A stretch of DNA of 64,000 nt from Gammaproteobacteria bacterium (lineage in GTDB: Bacteria > Pseudomonadota > Gammaproteobacteria > Pseudomonadales > Cellvibrionaceae), in the NCBI GenBank assembly GCA_004172865.1, contig SEBV01000019.1, positions 1 through 64,000 of the forward strand, given 5' to 3'. The notes beneath the pieces are model-generated. The model had not been told where the DNA came from. It saw nothing but the letters and a program-made list of their open reading frames with translations, and ran no database searches. Shown one piece after another: positions 54,440 through 63,934 of the stretch (positions are counted from its first letter, which is position 1; each line of letters begins with the position of its first letter). The position numbers and the translations under genes were made by a program.

Positions 54440-54589
54440 GGTGGCCTCTTATTATCGGTAAGGGCCGCTATAGTAAGCAAAAAGACAAGACAAGAGCCAG
54501 ATGTTTGCGACAAATCGTCTATGCTGTAGATAAACGTCGCTCTGGTAGCGGTGAAATCTGAACCACATATGCAATAGGTTGGAATTTTC

Positions 54590-55138
54590 ATGAAGTTAGT
54601 GCGTAAATTTGGCGTGGGCATCATCGGCATAACGGCGGGCTTGATGGCGTCGCTCACCCATGCCAGTGAGGGCGGCGAATCCTTTAAAGAAGGCGTAAAT
54701 TACATTTCGATTAAGCCGCCACTGGTGGTGAATTACGGCGGCCCAGGTCGCGTTAAATATATTAAAGCGGAGCTGTCTTTACGCACAGAAGATGCACATA
54801 ACGCTGAAGAAGTTTCCCATCACATGCCATTAATTCGCGACACCTTAATTATGCTGATCAGCAGTGTCACCGACGAACAAATGGCGAGCGGCGAAGGCAA
54901 AGAAAAAATGCGCCTTGAAGCTTTGGCAAAAATTAATGAGGCTTTGGAAAAAATTACTCATCCCGCCAGCGCTGAACACGAACACGCTGCACCTGCCGAC
55001 GAACATGCCAAGGAAAAACCTAAAGCTGAAAAAACTAAAAAAGACGAAAAATCAAAAGAAGGTGATGGGAAAAAAGAAGAACACAAAGGCCCACCAGTAA
55101 GCGATTTATTATTTGACAATCTGGTCGTACAGAAATAA
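54590..55138 (+). CDS. FliL-like exported protein
   Basis: 182 residues. A signal-peptide-like start (VGIIGITAGLMASLTHAS) is followed by a FliL-type domain: YISIKPPLVVNYGGPGRVKYIKAELSLRTED and HMPLIRDTLIMLISSVTDEQM. FliL normally has an N-terminal membrane anchor at the flagellar motor; here it looks cleaved. A Lys/Glu/His-rich insertion (about residues 125-165) separates the domain from the conserved end SDLLFDNLVVQK. No flagellar genes are nearby, so a non-flagellar role is likely. Confidence 0.8.
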   Translation: MKLVRKFGVGIIGITAGLMASLTHASEGGESFKEGVNYISIKPPLVVNYGGPGRVKYIKAELSLRTEDAHNAEEVSHHMPLIRDTLIMLISSVTDEQMASGEGKEKMRLEALAKINEALEKITHPASAEHEHAAPADEHAKEKPKAEKTKKDEKSKEGDGKKEEHKGPPVSDLLFDNLVVQK

Positions 55139-55149
55139 TTCATACTAAC

Positions 55150-55178
55150 GAAAAAAGGGCCAAGAGGCCCTTTTTTAT
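55150..55178. terminator. bidirectional terminator after the FliL-like gene
   Basis: AAAAAAGGGCC-aaga-GGCCCTTTTTT between convergent genes. Confidence 0.9.
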
Positions 55179-55199
55179 TTCACGATGCTGCGACTTTAT

Positions 55200-55892
55200 T
55201 TAACGCGGCAAATGCTTCGGCAAAATTCTATTCAACACTTCTGCGATATAACCCAAAAATAAAGTGCCCATGCTGGAGCGATAATAATGCGGGTCGCGAT
55301 TGCCTACGGCGAGTAAACCAAATGCATTACCGTGTACTAGCGGAACCGTAGCGACTGAACCAATTTCATCGGCGTATTTACCGAAAATAAATTGCATTTC
55401 TTTTTTGCCGAGTGTGCCGCAAATTGCGCGATTACTTTTCAGAATGGTGCCGATATTATCGCGCGCCGATGCAAGTGAAACTACGTGCGCCTGGCTACTG
55501 GGAATTTTATCGATATTGCCGAAGAAAAATAAACTGGTGTATTGAATGCTGAACTCTTTATCGAAACAATAGTAAAGCGCGTCGACAATATCGCCCAAAT
55601 CCTGCCCTTCTAATAAGGTGAGCACAAGGCGTTTGGTTTTATCAAATAATTTATCGTTCTCACGCGCGTTATCGAGCAATTTGCTCAGGCGATGGCGCAT
55701 ATCCATATTGCGTTCACGCAATACCGAAATTTGTCGTTCGATAAGCGACACCGCACTGCCGCTTTCGTGGGGCAGTGACAGCTCGGCAAGTAAGTCGGGG
55801 TAGGCTTCAAAAAAGTGCGTGTTTTCTTGTAAAAAAGCAGCCACTTGTTCTGGCTCTAATGGATCAGCAAGTGTTTTTTTATTATCGTTCAT
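55200..55892 (-). CDS. DUF484 family protein
   Basis: 230 residues. DUF484 (GAF-like) proteins lie between dapF and xerC in many gammaproteobacteria. Characteristic parts are EQVAAFLQENTHFFEAYPDLLAELSLPH with SAVSLIERQISVLRERN, then a GAF-like domain (VATVPLVHGNAFGLLAVGNRDPHYY). Function unknown. The start is 15 bases from the dapF stop, so they are co-transcribed. The usual xerC neighbour is missing here. Confidence 0.9.
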   Translation of the reverse strand: MNDNKKTLADPLEPEQVAAFLQENTHFFEAYPDLLAELSLPHESGSAVSLIERQISVLRERNMDMRHRLSKLLDNARENDKLFDKTKRLVLTLLEGQDLGDIVDALYYCFDKEFSIQYTSLFFFGNIDKIPSSQAHVVSLASARDNIGTILKSNRAICGTLGKKEMQFIFGKYADEIGSVATVPLVHGNAFGLLAVGNRDPHYYRSSMGTLFLGYIAEVLNRILPKHLPR

Positions 55893-55907
55893 GCCTGTTC
55901 ACCTTTT

Positions 55908-56738
55908 TTAAATATTAACTTGTCCGTGAAAAACTGTGGTTGCAGGCCCAGTCATAATGACCGGAAAGCCTTCGCCTGCCCAAGTGATATGCAAACTACC
56001 ACCGGGTAAATTAACTTTTACATTTTCATTTAATAAATTGCGCAGACGCCCGGAAACCACAGCAGCGCACGCACCAGTTCCGCATGCAAGCGTTTCACCG
56101 GCGCTGCGCTCGAAGACGCGCAAATCAATTTCAGAATCTGAAATTTTTTGCATGAATCCGACATTCACGCGCTGTGGAAAACGTTTGTGATGTTCGATGA
56201 GCGGACCAAGAATTTCGACCGGCGCTTTGCTGACATTATTGACCAACAAAACCGCATGTGGATTACCCATGGACACTGATGAAATTTCAAAACTTTGTCC
56301 ATCAACATCTAATACATAAGTTGCGGCAGCTGCATCGGCAACGAACGGGATTTCCTGCGGAATTAAACGCGGAATGCCCATATCAACCATAACTTCACCT
56401 TTATCGGTGATATGCAATTCCATTAAACCGCCCGCGGTTTCTACTTTGATTTTGCGTTTGCCGGTTAATCTGCGCTCACGCACAAACACCGCAAAGCAAC
56501 GCGCGCCGTTACCGCAATTTTCCACTTCAGAACCGTCGCCATTAAAAATGCGATAGCGAAAATCCACGTCAGGATTTTCAGGATGCTCAACCAATAACAC
56601 CTGATCGCAACCTATTCCAAAGTTGCGATCCGATAATTGGCGAATTTTTTCGGGCGTTAAACGCACGCTCTGACTTATTCCATCGATTACGATGAAGTCA
56701 TTGCCAAGACCGTGCATTTTGCTAAAACGTAAGCGCAT
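55908..56738 (-). CDS. dapF: diaminopimelate epimerase
   Basis: Converts LL- to meso-diaminopimelate for lysine and peptidoglycan, PLP-independent. 276 residues with both catalytic cysteines: ENCGNGARC near residue 73 and ACGTGAC near 220. The N-terminal [13 protein letters not shown] and the later SMGNPHAV are typical. Member of the lptM-lysA-dapF-DUF484 unit, whose gaps are short. Confidence 0.96.
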   Translation of the reverse strand: MRLRFSKMHGLGNDFIVIDGISQSVRLTPEKIRQLSDRNFGIGCDQVLLVEHPENPDVDFRYRIFNGDGSEVENCGNGARCFAVFVRERRLTGKRKIKVETAGGLMELHITDKGEVMVDMGIPRLIPQEIPFVADAAAATYVLDVDGQSFEISSVSMGNPHAVLLVNNVSKAPVEILGPLIEHHKRFPQRVNVGFMQKISDSEIDLRVFERSAGETLACGTGACAAVVSGRLRNLLNENVKVNLPGGSLHITWAGEGFPVIMTGPATTVFHGQVNI

Positions 56739-56828
56739 TTCTCATTTCTCGTTTGATTCATTCAAGCGAACTACTAGGTAAACATTTCACTCATAGTGAG
56801 CGCGAAGCTCCAGAATGAACGATAGATG

Positions 56829-58076
56829 TTACTCAGGAATTACTGCTTCACCGCGCAACATATCATCAATAGTTTCGCGTGCGCGAACCAAATGTATTTG
56901 GTCGCCATCAACAATCACTTCAGCCGCACGACCGCGAGTGTTGTAATTGGAACTCATGCTAAAACCGTAAGCGCCTGTAGACATCATGGAGAGCAAATCG
57001 CCGGCTTCAATAGTCAATTCGCGATCTTTACCGAGAAAATCACCGGTTTCGCAAATTGGGCCAACAAGATCCCATTTTTTGGCTGGCTCGCTGCGCGGTT
57101 TTACGGCGCGAATATCTTGCCAGGCTTGATACAGCGACGGGCGAATATTGTCATTCATGGCAGCGTCGATAATCGCAAAATTTTTGTGCTCGGTCGGCTT
57201 TAAATATAAAACCTTGGTGAGCAACACACCAGCATTGGCGCTGATAGAACGGCCGGGTTCGAACATTAAACTCAGTGGACGATCATCCAATTTTGCTTTA
57301 ATCGCCGCCATATAGTCTGCAACTTCTGGCGGTGTTTCATTGCGATAAGTAACGCCGAGGCCGCCACCCAAATCGAGGTGATGGATTTTTATTCCGGCAG
57401 TCGCCAACTCATCGATCAATGCGAGTACGCGATCAAGTGCATCCAAAAATGGCGTGAGCTGCGTGAGTTGCGAACCGATGTGGCAATCCACACCTTGAAT
57501 CGACAAGCTCGGCACCTGTGCCGCGCGCGCGTAAACCGCTGGCGCGCGTTTGATGTCGATACCGAACTTGTTTTCTTTTAAACCGGTGGAAATGTAGGGA
57601 TGAGTGTTGGCATCTACATCGGGATTTACCCGCAGTGAAATATTCGCGACCTTGCCTTTTTCGGCAGCCACTTGCGCGAGGATTTCCAGCTCGGCTTCGG
57701 ATTCCACGTTAAAGCAGAAAATACCAACGTCCAGCGCGCGCGCCATTTCTTCGGGGGTTTTACCCACGCCGGAGAACACAATTTTGGACGGCGTTCCACC
57801 AGCGCGCAATACACGCTCAAGCTCGCCGAGCGACACAATATCGAAACCCGCGCCGAGCTTGGCGAGCAGATTCAAAATGCCGAGGTTAGAGTTGGCTTTA
57901 ATTGCATAGCAAATCAGACCGGGATGCGAACCTAGCGCCTGGGAATAAGACAGATAATGTTGCGTAAAGGCAGCACGGCTATAAACATAAGTGGGCGTGC
58001 CAAAACGAGCGGCAACGGCAGCGAGCGGGGTATCTTCTACGTACAGTTCGCCGTTGCGATCAGTAAAATGTTGCAT
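56829..58076 (-). CDS. lysA: diaminopimelate decarboxylase
   Basis: Last step of lysine synthesis: decarboxylates meso-DAP, PLP-dependent (fold type III). 415 residues. The PLP lysine is in CYAIKANSNLGIL. Other features are CHIGSQLTQ, LDLGGGLGV, FEPGRSISANAG, the CETGDFLG active-site Cys/Glu, and MSTGAYGFSMSSNYN. It lies between lptM (31-base gap) and dapF (90-base gap), as in Pseudomonas. Confidence 0.96.
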   Translation of the reverse strand: MQHFTDRNGELYVEDTPLAAVAARFGTPTYVYSRAAFTQHYLSYSQALGSHPGLICYAIKANSNLGILNLLAKLGAGFDIVSLGELERVLRAGGTPSKIVFSGVGKTPEEMARALDVGIFCFNVESEAELEILAQVAAEKGKVANISLRVNPDVDANTHPYISTGLKENKFGIDIKRAPAVYARAAQVPSLSIQGVDCHIGSQLTQLTPFLDALDRVLALIDELATAGIKIHHLDLGGGLGVTYRNETPPEVADYMAAIKAKLDDRPLSLMFEPGRSISANAGVLLTKVLYLKPTEHKNFAIIDAAMNDNIRPSLYQAWQDIRAVKPRSEPAKKWDLVGPICETGDFLGKDRELTIEAGDLLSMMSTGAYGFSMSSNYNTRGRAAEVIVDGDQIHLVRARETIDDMLRGEAVIPE

Positions 58077-58107
58077 AAAAACTCTGTTTACTCAAAAAGG
58101 TATGGAT

Positions 58108-58284
58108 TTATTTGCTGGTGGATTCTGGTTTGGTTTCGGGTGCGGCCGCAGGTGCTGGCGTAGCTGCAGGCTTGGGCGCTTCCGCTTTAGGCTTTGCAGG
58201 TTGGGGTAAATAGAGTGGGCCTTTTTGACCGCAGCCAGCTAGCACCAGCACAAAAGCTGCGCAAAATAGCGACAATTTTTTCAT
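58108..58284 (-). CDS. lptM: LptM (YifL/LppL) small lipoprotein
   Basis: 58 residues from MKKLSLFCAAFVLVLAGCGQKGPLYLP; the GTG three codons upstream is rejected because AAGG lies nine bases before this ATG. The lipobox LAGC and the CGQKGPLYLP motif match YifL/LptM, which helps assembly of the LptDE lipopolysaccharide translocon. The C-terminal part is a Pro/Ala/Lys-rich tail. Position upstream of lysA is conserved. Confidence 0.92.
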   Translation of the reverse strand: MKKLSLFCAAFVLVLAGCGQKGPLYLPQPAKPKAEAPKPAATPAPAAAPETKPESTSK

Positions 58285-58409
58285 GAAAATCACCTTTCCA
58301 ATCCTGCCAATGCAGGAACTTAAACGACCGGCAGTATAACCTCAATCGCGAAAGGCGGCTATGAAGTGCGCAGGTAAAAGCCTGCGCGCTCTGGCAATTT
58401 AATAGCGGA

Positions 58410-59609
58410 TTATTGGACGAGTTCCGGTGCCTGGCGCACCTGACGATATTCGGAAGGTGTTTGTCCGACGATTTTTTTGAAGAAGGTATTGAAAACAGAT
58501 TTGCTGTTAAAACCAACCTCCAAATAAATATCGGTAATGGTTTTATCTTTATTGGCAGGATCGATAAGAATTTTTTTCGCTTCCTCAATACGATAATTAT
58601 TGATGAATTCGTAAAAATTATTATTGAAATGGCGATTGATAATCATAGATAAATCGCGCGCTGGAATTGTTAATTTTTCGGCAAGCACGTCGAGCGTAAT
58701 GTCTGCCATCAAATAAGGTTTATCGCGGCGCATAAGGCTATCAATTCTCTCCGCGAATTCTGGATTGAGTAATTTTTCCTGCGCGGGTTTTTTAGCTTGC
58801 TCGGGCTCTTTTTTCTGACGCACGGCTTCGAAATTTGCAAAGTAGCGCATACTGGTAAATACGAGCATGCACACCAACACAAAGGTCACGTAGTAACCGC
58901 TTAAACCAACAAACTCAAAGAATCGTAAATTGTAATGTTGGAAATCAAAATGCACGGCTACGCCGACAAATTTCGCAAAGCTTAAAAATGCTTCCATGAT
59001 AGTGACTGCTAAAAAGCCATCTACCAAGAGTTTTAACCAAAAGACATCGACTTTTTCGATATTGGAATGCGTAGCTTTAAGCAAATCTTTATATTTTAAA
59101 ATTAATCTAAAACACGCAACGCAATAAACCACGCGCAGAATTTTACATAGGAAATCTGACGTTATGTAATGCGCGCTGTAGACAAATATTTCCTGATTAA
59201 TCCATATCAAGCGTTGCGCCAACGGAAACCTGAAAAAAGTCAGCGTCATAAAAATCGCGAACAAAGTGATAGGAATTAAATGGTAGTAGTCTTTGCGGCG
59301 AAGATGGAAGTCGCGAAAAATTAATGACTTCACGTAAAAATAAAGTAAGGCGGCGTCGATGTAATAAGCGAAGCTGCCAACGAAATAAATTTGCGGAAAA
59401 TTATCGCGCACTGTGTGTTTAAATTCCGCGCCCCACATCATTAACTCGTGCAGCGGAATTAAGGCGTGCGTAAGCAAAAATGCGGCTAAAAAATAATTGC
59501 TGATATTTTTGGGCGGATTGGTTACGACCAGCAATATGGAAAACAATACGCACAGCATGGACGTCATTAATAAAATAACATCGTGGAAATTGAATACGAC
59601 CTGGTTCAT
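58410..59609 (-). CDS. membrane-bound AraC regulator (7TM + HTH)
   Basis: 399 residues. The N-terminal ~270 residues have about seven hydrophobic segments (LLMTSMLCVLFSILLVV ... YYVTFVLVCMLVFTSM), and the C-terminal ~110 residues form an AraC DNA-binding domain (ITLDVLAEKLTIPARDLSMIINRHF; ITDIYLEVGFNSKSVFNTFFKKIVGQTPSEYR). This architecture is common in Cellvibrio-like bacteria beside carbohydrate genes. It is divergent from the CE12 esterase gene, which is its likely target. Confidence 0.85.
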   Translation of the reverse strand: MNQVVFNFHDVILLMTSMLCVLFSILLVVTNPPKNISNYFLAAFLLTHALIPLHELMMWGAEFKHTVRDNFPQIYFVGSFAYYIDAALLYFYVKSLIFRDFHLRRKDYYHLIPITLFAIFMTLTFFRFPLAQRLIWINQEIFVYSAHYITSDFLCKILRVVYCVACFRLILKYKDLLKATHSNIEKVDVFWLKLLVDGFLAVTIMEAFLSFAKFVGVAVHFDFQHYNLRFFEFVGLSGYYVTFVLVCMLVFTSMRYFANFEAVRQKKEPEQAKKPAQEKLLNPEFAERIDSLMRRDKPYLMADITLDVLAEKLTIPARDLSMIINRHFNNNFYEFINNYRIEEAKKILIDPANKDKTITDIYLEVGFNSKSVFNTFFKKIVGQTPSEYRQVRQAPELVQ

Positions 59610-59913
59610 TGCGCTCTCACCTGTTTCAGGTTCAGAAGTTCTACCCTTTGATTGGTTTTTTTAGGGGGCGGGCGAATTCTGATTTTATAGTTATGCGTAT
59701 CTAGTAGTCATCCTGACCTTTAAATCGCTTATTTTGTTGGCACATTATGGCAAAAAATCTGATCATCATGCAGAAAATTACACTATTAACAAATAAGGTT
59801 TGCTATGGTGCTCGACATTAACAATCCGCCAGGCTCCAACACTAAAAAAGGCGGATGTTAACCGGTCAATACGCTTGCATTTTTATCCTTTAATCAGTCT
59901 TTAAGGTAAGCTT
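59610..59913. promoter_or_regulatory. divergent control region of the AraC regulator and CE12 gene
   Basis: 304 bases without a gene. ATCCGCC (59824-59830) and GGCGGAT (59850-59856) form an inverted repeat with a 19-bp spacer, 57 bp before the CE12 start codon. It is a plausible regulator site or leader hairpin. An AAGG Shine-Dalgarno precedes the ATG at 59914. Confidence 0.45.
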
Positions 59914-60717
59914 ATGACTTTCAATTTCGTTCGCCATTTTTTTGTGTGCGCTTTTAGTTTGTTCGCACTCGCTGGCTGTAGCCAGCTTCCGCAAAACCAT
60001 ACTACCCATCTTTATATTGCCTCAGATTCCACTGCAACCGATTACGCACAGGAAGAGGATTATCAAACCAAACGTTATCCACAAACGGGTTGGGGTCAGG
60101 TGTTTCAACCTTTATTTACGCCGGAATCGTTAAAGCGTTTGTCAGCATTACACGTCGGCAACAAAGTGATTGTGGATGACAAAGCCAAAGGCGGGCGCAG
60201 TACTCGTAGCTTTTTTGAGGAAGGTCGCTGGCGTGAAATTTACGAAGCCTTGCAACCGGGCGATTTGGTATTGATTCAATTCGGCCACAACGATCAATCC
60301 AAAGACAAAGTTGACCGCTACACCCCCATCGACGGTTACAAACAATATTTGCGTTTATACATTGAACAAGTTCGTGCGAAAAAAGCGCGGCCAATTTTGA
60401 TCACATCCGTTAACCGCAATTACCCTTGGCTGGATGGCAAGCTGCAAAACAGCCACGGCGATTACCCGCAGGCGGTGAAAGATATTGGCAAAGAATTCAA
60501 CGTAGATGTAATCGACCTGACGCAGTTGTCCATCGATCATTTCACTGCAAAAGGTGAAGCCTACGTGACTGAAAAATATTTTATGAATTTGCCGGAAGGA
60601 AAATTTGAAGGCTATCCAAAAGGCCAAAAAGACAATACCCATTTCCAACCGGAAGGTGCGCAGGCGGTGGCGAAGCTGGTGTTTGAGGCGCTGACGAAAC
60701 TGCCCGCTAAACCTTAA
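59914..60717 (+). CDS. CE12 rhamnogalacturonan acetylesterase lipoprotein
   Basis: 267 residues; lipobox LAGC at the end of the signal sequence. SGNH/GDSL hydrolase with block I IASDSTATD, block II KGGRSTRSF, block III GHNDQSKD and the catalytic Asp-His in KDNTHFQPEGA. This pattern is that of CE12 esterases, which remove acetyl groups from rhamnogalacturonan/pectin so that lyases and hydrolases can act. The 3' end overlaps the following epimerase gene by 11 bases, tail to tail. Confidence 0.88.
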   Translation: MTFNFVRHFFVCAFSLFALAGCSQLPQNHTTHLYIASDSTATDYAQEEDYQTKRYPQTGWGQVFQPLFTPESLKRLSALHVGNKVIVDDKAKGGRSTRSFFEEGRWREIYEALQPGDLVLIQFGHNDQSKDKVDRYTPIDGYKQYLRLYIEQVRAKKARPILITSVNRNYPWLDGKLQNSHGDYPQAVKDIGKEFNVDVIDLTQLSIDHFTAKGEAYVTEKYFMNLPEGKFEGYPKGQKDNTHFQPEGAQAVAKLVFEALTKLPAKP

Positions 60718-61582
60718 GCTCGGCCGACACCGCCGCGTAACCTTCGCGGTAGGTCGGATAGGTAAATTCAAAACCGGAATCCAACAGGCGCTGATTACTG
60801 CAGCGCTTGTTGCCCCGCTCATTAACGGCATCACTCGATAAAAACTCTTTCACTCCCATCTGTTCTGCAATCCAGGTAACGACTTCCAGCATGGGTGTGG
60901 GCGCGCTATCGGTCGCCAGATAAACCGGAGCCAGTGATTGGCCTTTACGGTCTGCTTCGATGAGATGCGCAAGGCTGCGCGCGCAGTCATCAGCGTGGAT
61001 ACGATTGGTGATGTGAGGACTTGCCGACGCTTTAGATTGACGAACTTGCTCAATCAATCGGTTGCGATTTGGGCCATAAATTCCGCTAAAACGGACTATC
61101 GTGTTGTTAAAACCACTTTTTTGAATGATCGCCTCTGCTTCCAACAATCGTTTTCCGCTAAAGCCTTCTGGATCAGTTGCAGAATTTTCGTCTACCCAAC
61201 TTCCATCCACTTGACCGTAAACTGCAGAGCTTGAGATGAAAATGATTAATCTTGGTTTAAGCTCTTGTGCACCTAAGCTATCTATCAAAAGTTGCGACGT
61301 TTGAACGTAAGCTTTCTGGTAACCCGCATCGCTACGTTCACTTGGCGTCATGCTGATGACAATTACCGCAAAACTCTGCTTTAGAATTTGATCAAGCTGA
61401 TTTGCATCTGTGACATCGCAAGTTTGATAGCGAAGAAATTCAGCATCGGCAGGCGGATTACGGCGCAAACCTGTGACGTTGTAAAATTCGTAAGGCAGAG
61501 ATTTGGCCAAACGCTGACCTATATCACCGCATCCAACTATTAAAACTTGTTCTTTTGATAGAGACTGACTATTCATTGCCAT
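60707..61582 (-). CDS. NAD-dependent epimerase/dehydratase-like SDR (YeeZ-like)
   Basis: 291 residues, extended SDR. N-terminal Rossmann motif VLIVGCGDIGQRLA. The active-site strand is FISSSAVYGQVDG. The family motif FSGIYGPNRNRLIEQVR is followed by NRIHADDCARSLAHLI. This is the YeeZ/WcaG-like group of unknown substrate; the tyrosine of the YxxxK motif is not in the usual place (FSGKRLLEAE), as in many atypical members. Alternative ATG at 61576 would remove two residues. Confidence 0.83.
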   Translation of the reverse strand: MAMNSQSLSKEQVLIVGCGDIGQRLAKSLPYEFYNVTGLRRNPPADAEFLRYQTCDVTDANQLDQILKQSFAVIVISMTPSERSDAGYQKAYVQTSQLLIDSLGAQELKPRLIIFISSSAVYGQVDGSWVDENSATDPEGFSGKRLLEAEAIIQKSGFNNTIVRFSGIYGPNRNRLIEQVRQSKASASPHITNRIHADDCARSLAHLIEADRKGQSLAPVYLATDSAPTPMLEVVTWIAEQMGVKEFLSSDAVNERGNKRCSNQRLLDSGFEFTYPTYREGYAAVSAELKV

Positions 61583-61634
61583 CTAAATGGTTTACCTTTT
61601 GGTCATCTGATTTTCAAATTTAACAGGGAATCGG

Positions 61635-61698
61635 CATCCCCGCAGGGGATCCAGTGACTTTGCTTTTGATTGTAAGGCCGCTGGATCCCTGCGGGATG
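61635..61698. repeat. imperfect inverted repeat (CATCCC-GCAGGGATCCAG type)
   Basis: CATCCCCGCAGGGGATCCAG (61635-61654) and CTGGATCCCTGCGGGATG (61681-61698), inverted and about 18-20 bp each with a 26-bp spacer. Nearly identical CATCCCGCAGGGATCCAG-type palindromes are scattered in several gammaproteobacterial genomes. It lies between the SDR gene start and oxyR. Confidence 0.65.
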
Positions 61699-61762
61699 AC
61701 GACCCCCTTAAAGATTAGGGTTGTAGATAGCTGCAACTTTATGCCAATTACGGGAGCACAAA

Positions 61763-62671
61763 ATGACCCTTACCGAACTCCGTTACATAGTCACTCTCGC
61801 ACAAGAGCAACATTTCGGCCGCGCGGCGGATCGCTGCTACGTAAGCCAGCCGACGCTCAGTATCGCCGTAAAAAAACTGGAAGATGAACTCGGCGTAGCG
61901 CTCTTCGAACGCACCAAATCCCGCGTTCACCCCACACCGCTGGGTGAGCAAATCGTCAAGCAAGCGAATCTGGTTCTGGAGCAAACCGCCACCATCAAAG
62001 ACATGGCGGACGCCGGTAAAGACCAACTCAGCAGCCCGCTCTCTGTGGGTGCGATTTTTACTATCGGGCCTTATTTGCTGCCGCAGTTTATCCCTCATTT
62101 ACAAAAACTGGCGAACAAAATGCCGCTTTATGTTGAGGATGGCTACACCCACACCCTGCGGAAAAAACTGCGCAATGGTGAATTGGATGTGATTATTGTC
62201 GCCCTTCCATTTAACGAGCCAGACGTGGTGACGCAAGCGCTTTACGATGAACCTTTCGTTGTTTTGATGCCATACAACCATCCGCTTGCCGATAAAGCTG
62301 AAATTGATCCCAATGAAATCAGTAGCCAGCAATTATTGTTGCTAGGCGAAGGTCACTGCTTCCGCGATCAGGTGTTAACAACTTGTCCAAACATCCACCA
62401 AACCGAAGAAACCAACTCCAATGTCCGCACCGCCGCTGAAGGCAGCAGCTTGGAAACCTTGCGTCATATGGTCGCTTCAGGCTTGGGAATCACCATACTT
62501 CCTCAATCCGCAGCGAGCAGCAGTATTTACAGTTCAGACTTACTAGTGACTCGTCCCTTCAAAGAGCCCATCCCCACCCGAACAGTTGCCTTAGCATGGC
62601 GCGCCAGTTTTCCTCGTCATAAAGCGATAGATGCGTTAAGAAAATCCATTCAAATGGCTCGTGCTACGTAA
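61763..62671 (+). CDS. oxyR: hydrogen peroxide sensor OxyR
   Basis: LysR-type activator of peroxide defence, 302 residues. The HTH is EQHFGRAADRCYVSQPTLSIAVKKLE. The redox cysteines are at the canonical numbers: C199 and C208 in GEGHCFRDQVLTTC, exactly the E. coli spacing and positions. It is therefore expected to be peroxide-responsive. Single gene; no katG or ahpC is nearby. Confidence 0.95.
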   Translation: MTLTELRYIVTLAQEQHFGRAADRCYVSQPTLSIAVKKLEDELGVALFERTKSRVHPTPLGEQIVKQANLVLEQTATIKDMADAGKDQLSSPLSVGAIFTIGPYLLPQFIPHLQKLANKMPLYVEDGYTHTLRKKLRNGELDVIIVALPFNEPDVVTQALYDEPFVVLMPYNHPLADKAEIDPNEISSQQLLLLGEGHCFRDQVLTTCPNIHQTEETNSNVRTAAEGSSLETLRHMVASGLGITILPQSAASSSIYSSDLLVTRPFKEPIPTRTVALAWRASFPRHKAIDALRKSIQMARAT

Positions 62672-62827
62672 CAATTATTTAACAGAATCAGGTGATAATT
62701 TCATTATCGCCTTATAACTTTTTTCCGGCTATATCGTAAAAAATTTATTGGCATTTCTCTTGCAAACAAGATTTCATGCGCGCGAAATTAAATATGCCAT
62801 TTTTATGATGTCGCAAGGAGAAGTAAG

Positions 62828-63934
62828 ATGAAAAGATTAGAATTGTTGGATTACGGGAGATTTTTGGCTGCACTGTTTGTGATTGCATACCACTATTTAT
62901 TTAACGGTATCGCTAACGGAAAAGTCTCATCCGTTACACATTTTTCGGGTGTGGTTGATGTTGCGAAATATGGATACCTTGGCGTAGAATTTTTCTTCAT
63001 GATTAGCGGCTATGTAATTTTTTTCACCGCTAATAATAAATCTGCAGGGCAATTTCTCACCTCACGCGCCATTCGATTATTTCCCGCATTTTGGGCCGCC
63101 GTAATCTTCACCTCATGTGTTGCGTATTTTTGGGGTGGCGATAAAATGTCAGTCAGCTTATTGCAAAGCATTGCAAATCTCAGCATGTTTCCAGGGATAT
63201 TTGGCTATTCATTTGTGGATGGTGTTTACTGGACGCTAGCTTATGAATGGAAATTTTATTTACTTGTGTTTGTAATACTTGTATTAGGGTTTCAATCAAA
63301 ATTACGCTTGTTTTTTACGCTGTGGCCATTCGGCATTTTATTAGCAGGCTTAATAACTGATTATAAATTACCTTATCTAAGCAATTACTACAGTTACTTT
63401 GCGGCAGGTGCTTTGTTTGCAATGCGCAAGGATAATAAAACTATAGCGTCGCTTATCTCTTTATCTATTTGCCTTTATTTGTGCATAAAATTTTCGCTTG
63501 GACAAATCGTGCTGCATTCAACGCCTGATGTTGAATATTCAAAAATCGTTGTTGCAAGTTTAATTATCCTGCTGTTTTTATTTTTTATTTTCCTAAACTC
63601 CAACGCGGGATCTTCATTAAAATTGTCTGGCTCCAAACTTGCTGGCGGCCTCACCTATCCGATCTATCTTGTTCATGCGCATTTTGGTTACATGGTTCTG
63701 TCGAAATTTGCTAACGATGAAAATAAAATACAAATTTATTGCATAACATTAATAACCGTACTCGTTGTTGCTTACTTTATACACACACTGATTGAGCAAG
63801 GTCTGGCTAAAGTATGGAAACCGTTATTCAGCCAATCGATTGGCAGATTTGGGGATTTTTTCCAGCAAAAAGTATCGTCAATTTATACTTTACTGATTGC
63901 AGCACGCTCAAAAAATCGCACTGAACCCTATTGA
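62828..63934 (+). CDS. acyltransferase family 3 membrane protein
   Basis: 368 residues with about ten hydrophobic segments. OafA/YrhL-type acyltransferase: the N-terminal DYGRFLAALFVIAYHY contains the R/H pair typical of the family, then GYLGVEFFFMISGYVIFFT and RLFPAFW. The basic C-terminal end follows a last helix and the SGNH domain found in some members is absent. Such enzymes acylate O-antigen, peptidoglycan or exopolysaccharide sugars. GGAG lies before the ATG. No polysaccharide cluster is visible in the window. Confidence 0.88.
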   Translation: MKRLELLDYGRFLAALFVIAYHYLFNGIANGKVSSVTHFSGVVDVAKYGYLGVEFFFMISGYVIFFTANNKSAGQFLTSRAIRLFPAFWAAVIFTSCVAYFWGGDKMSVSLLQSIANLSMFPGIFGYSFVDGVYWTLAYEWKFYLLVFVILVLGFQSKLRLFFTLWPFGILLAGLITDYKLPYLSNYYSYFAAGALFAMRKDNKTIASLISLSICLYLCIKFSLGQIVLHSTPDVEYSKIVVASLIILLFLFFIFLNSNAGSSLKLSGSKLAGGLTYPIYLVHAHFGYMVLSKFANDENKIQIYCITLITVLVVAYFIHTLIEQGLAKVWKPLFSQSIGRFGDFFQQKVSSIYTLLIAARSKNRTEPY

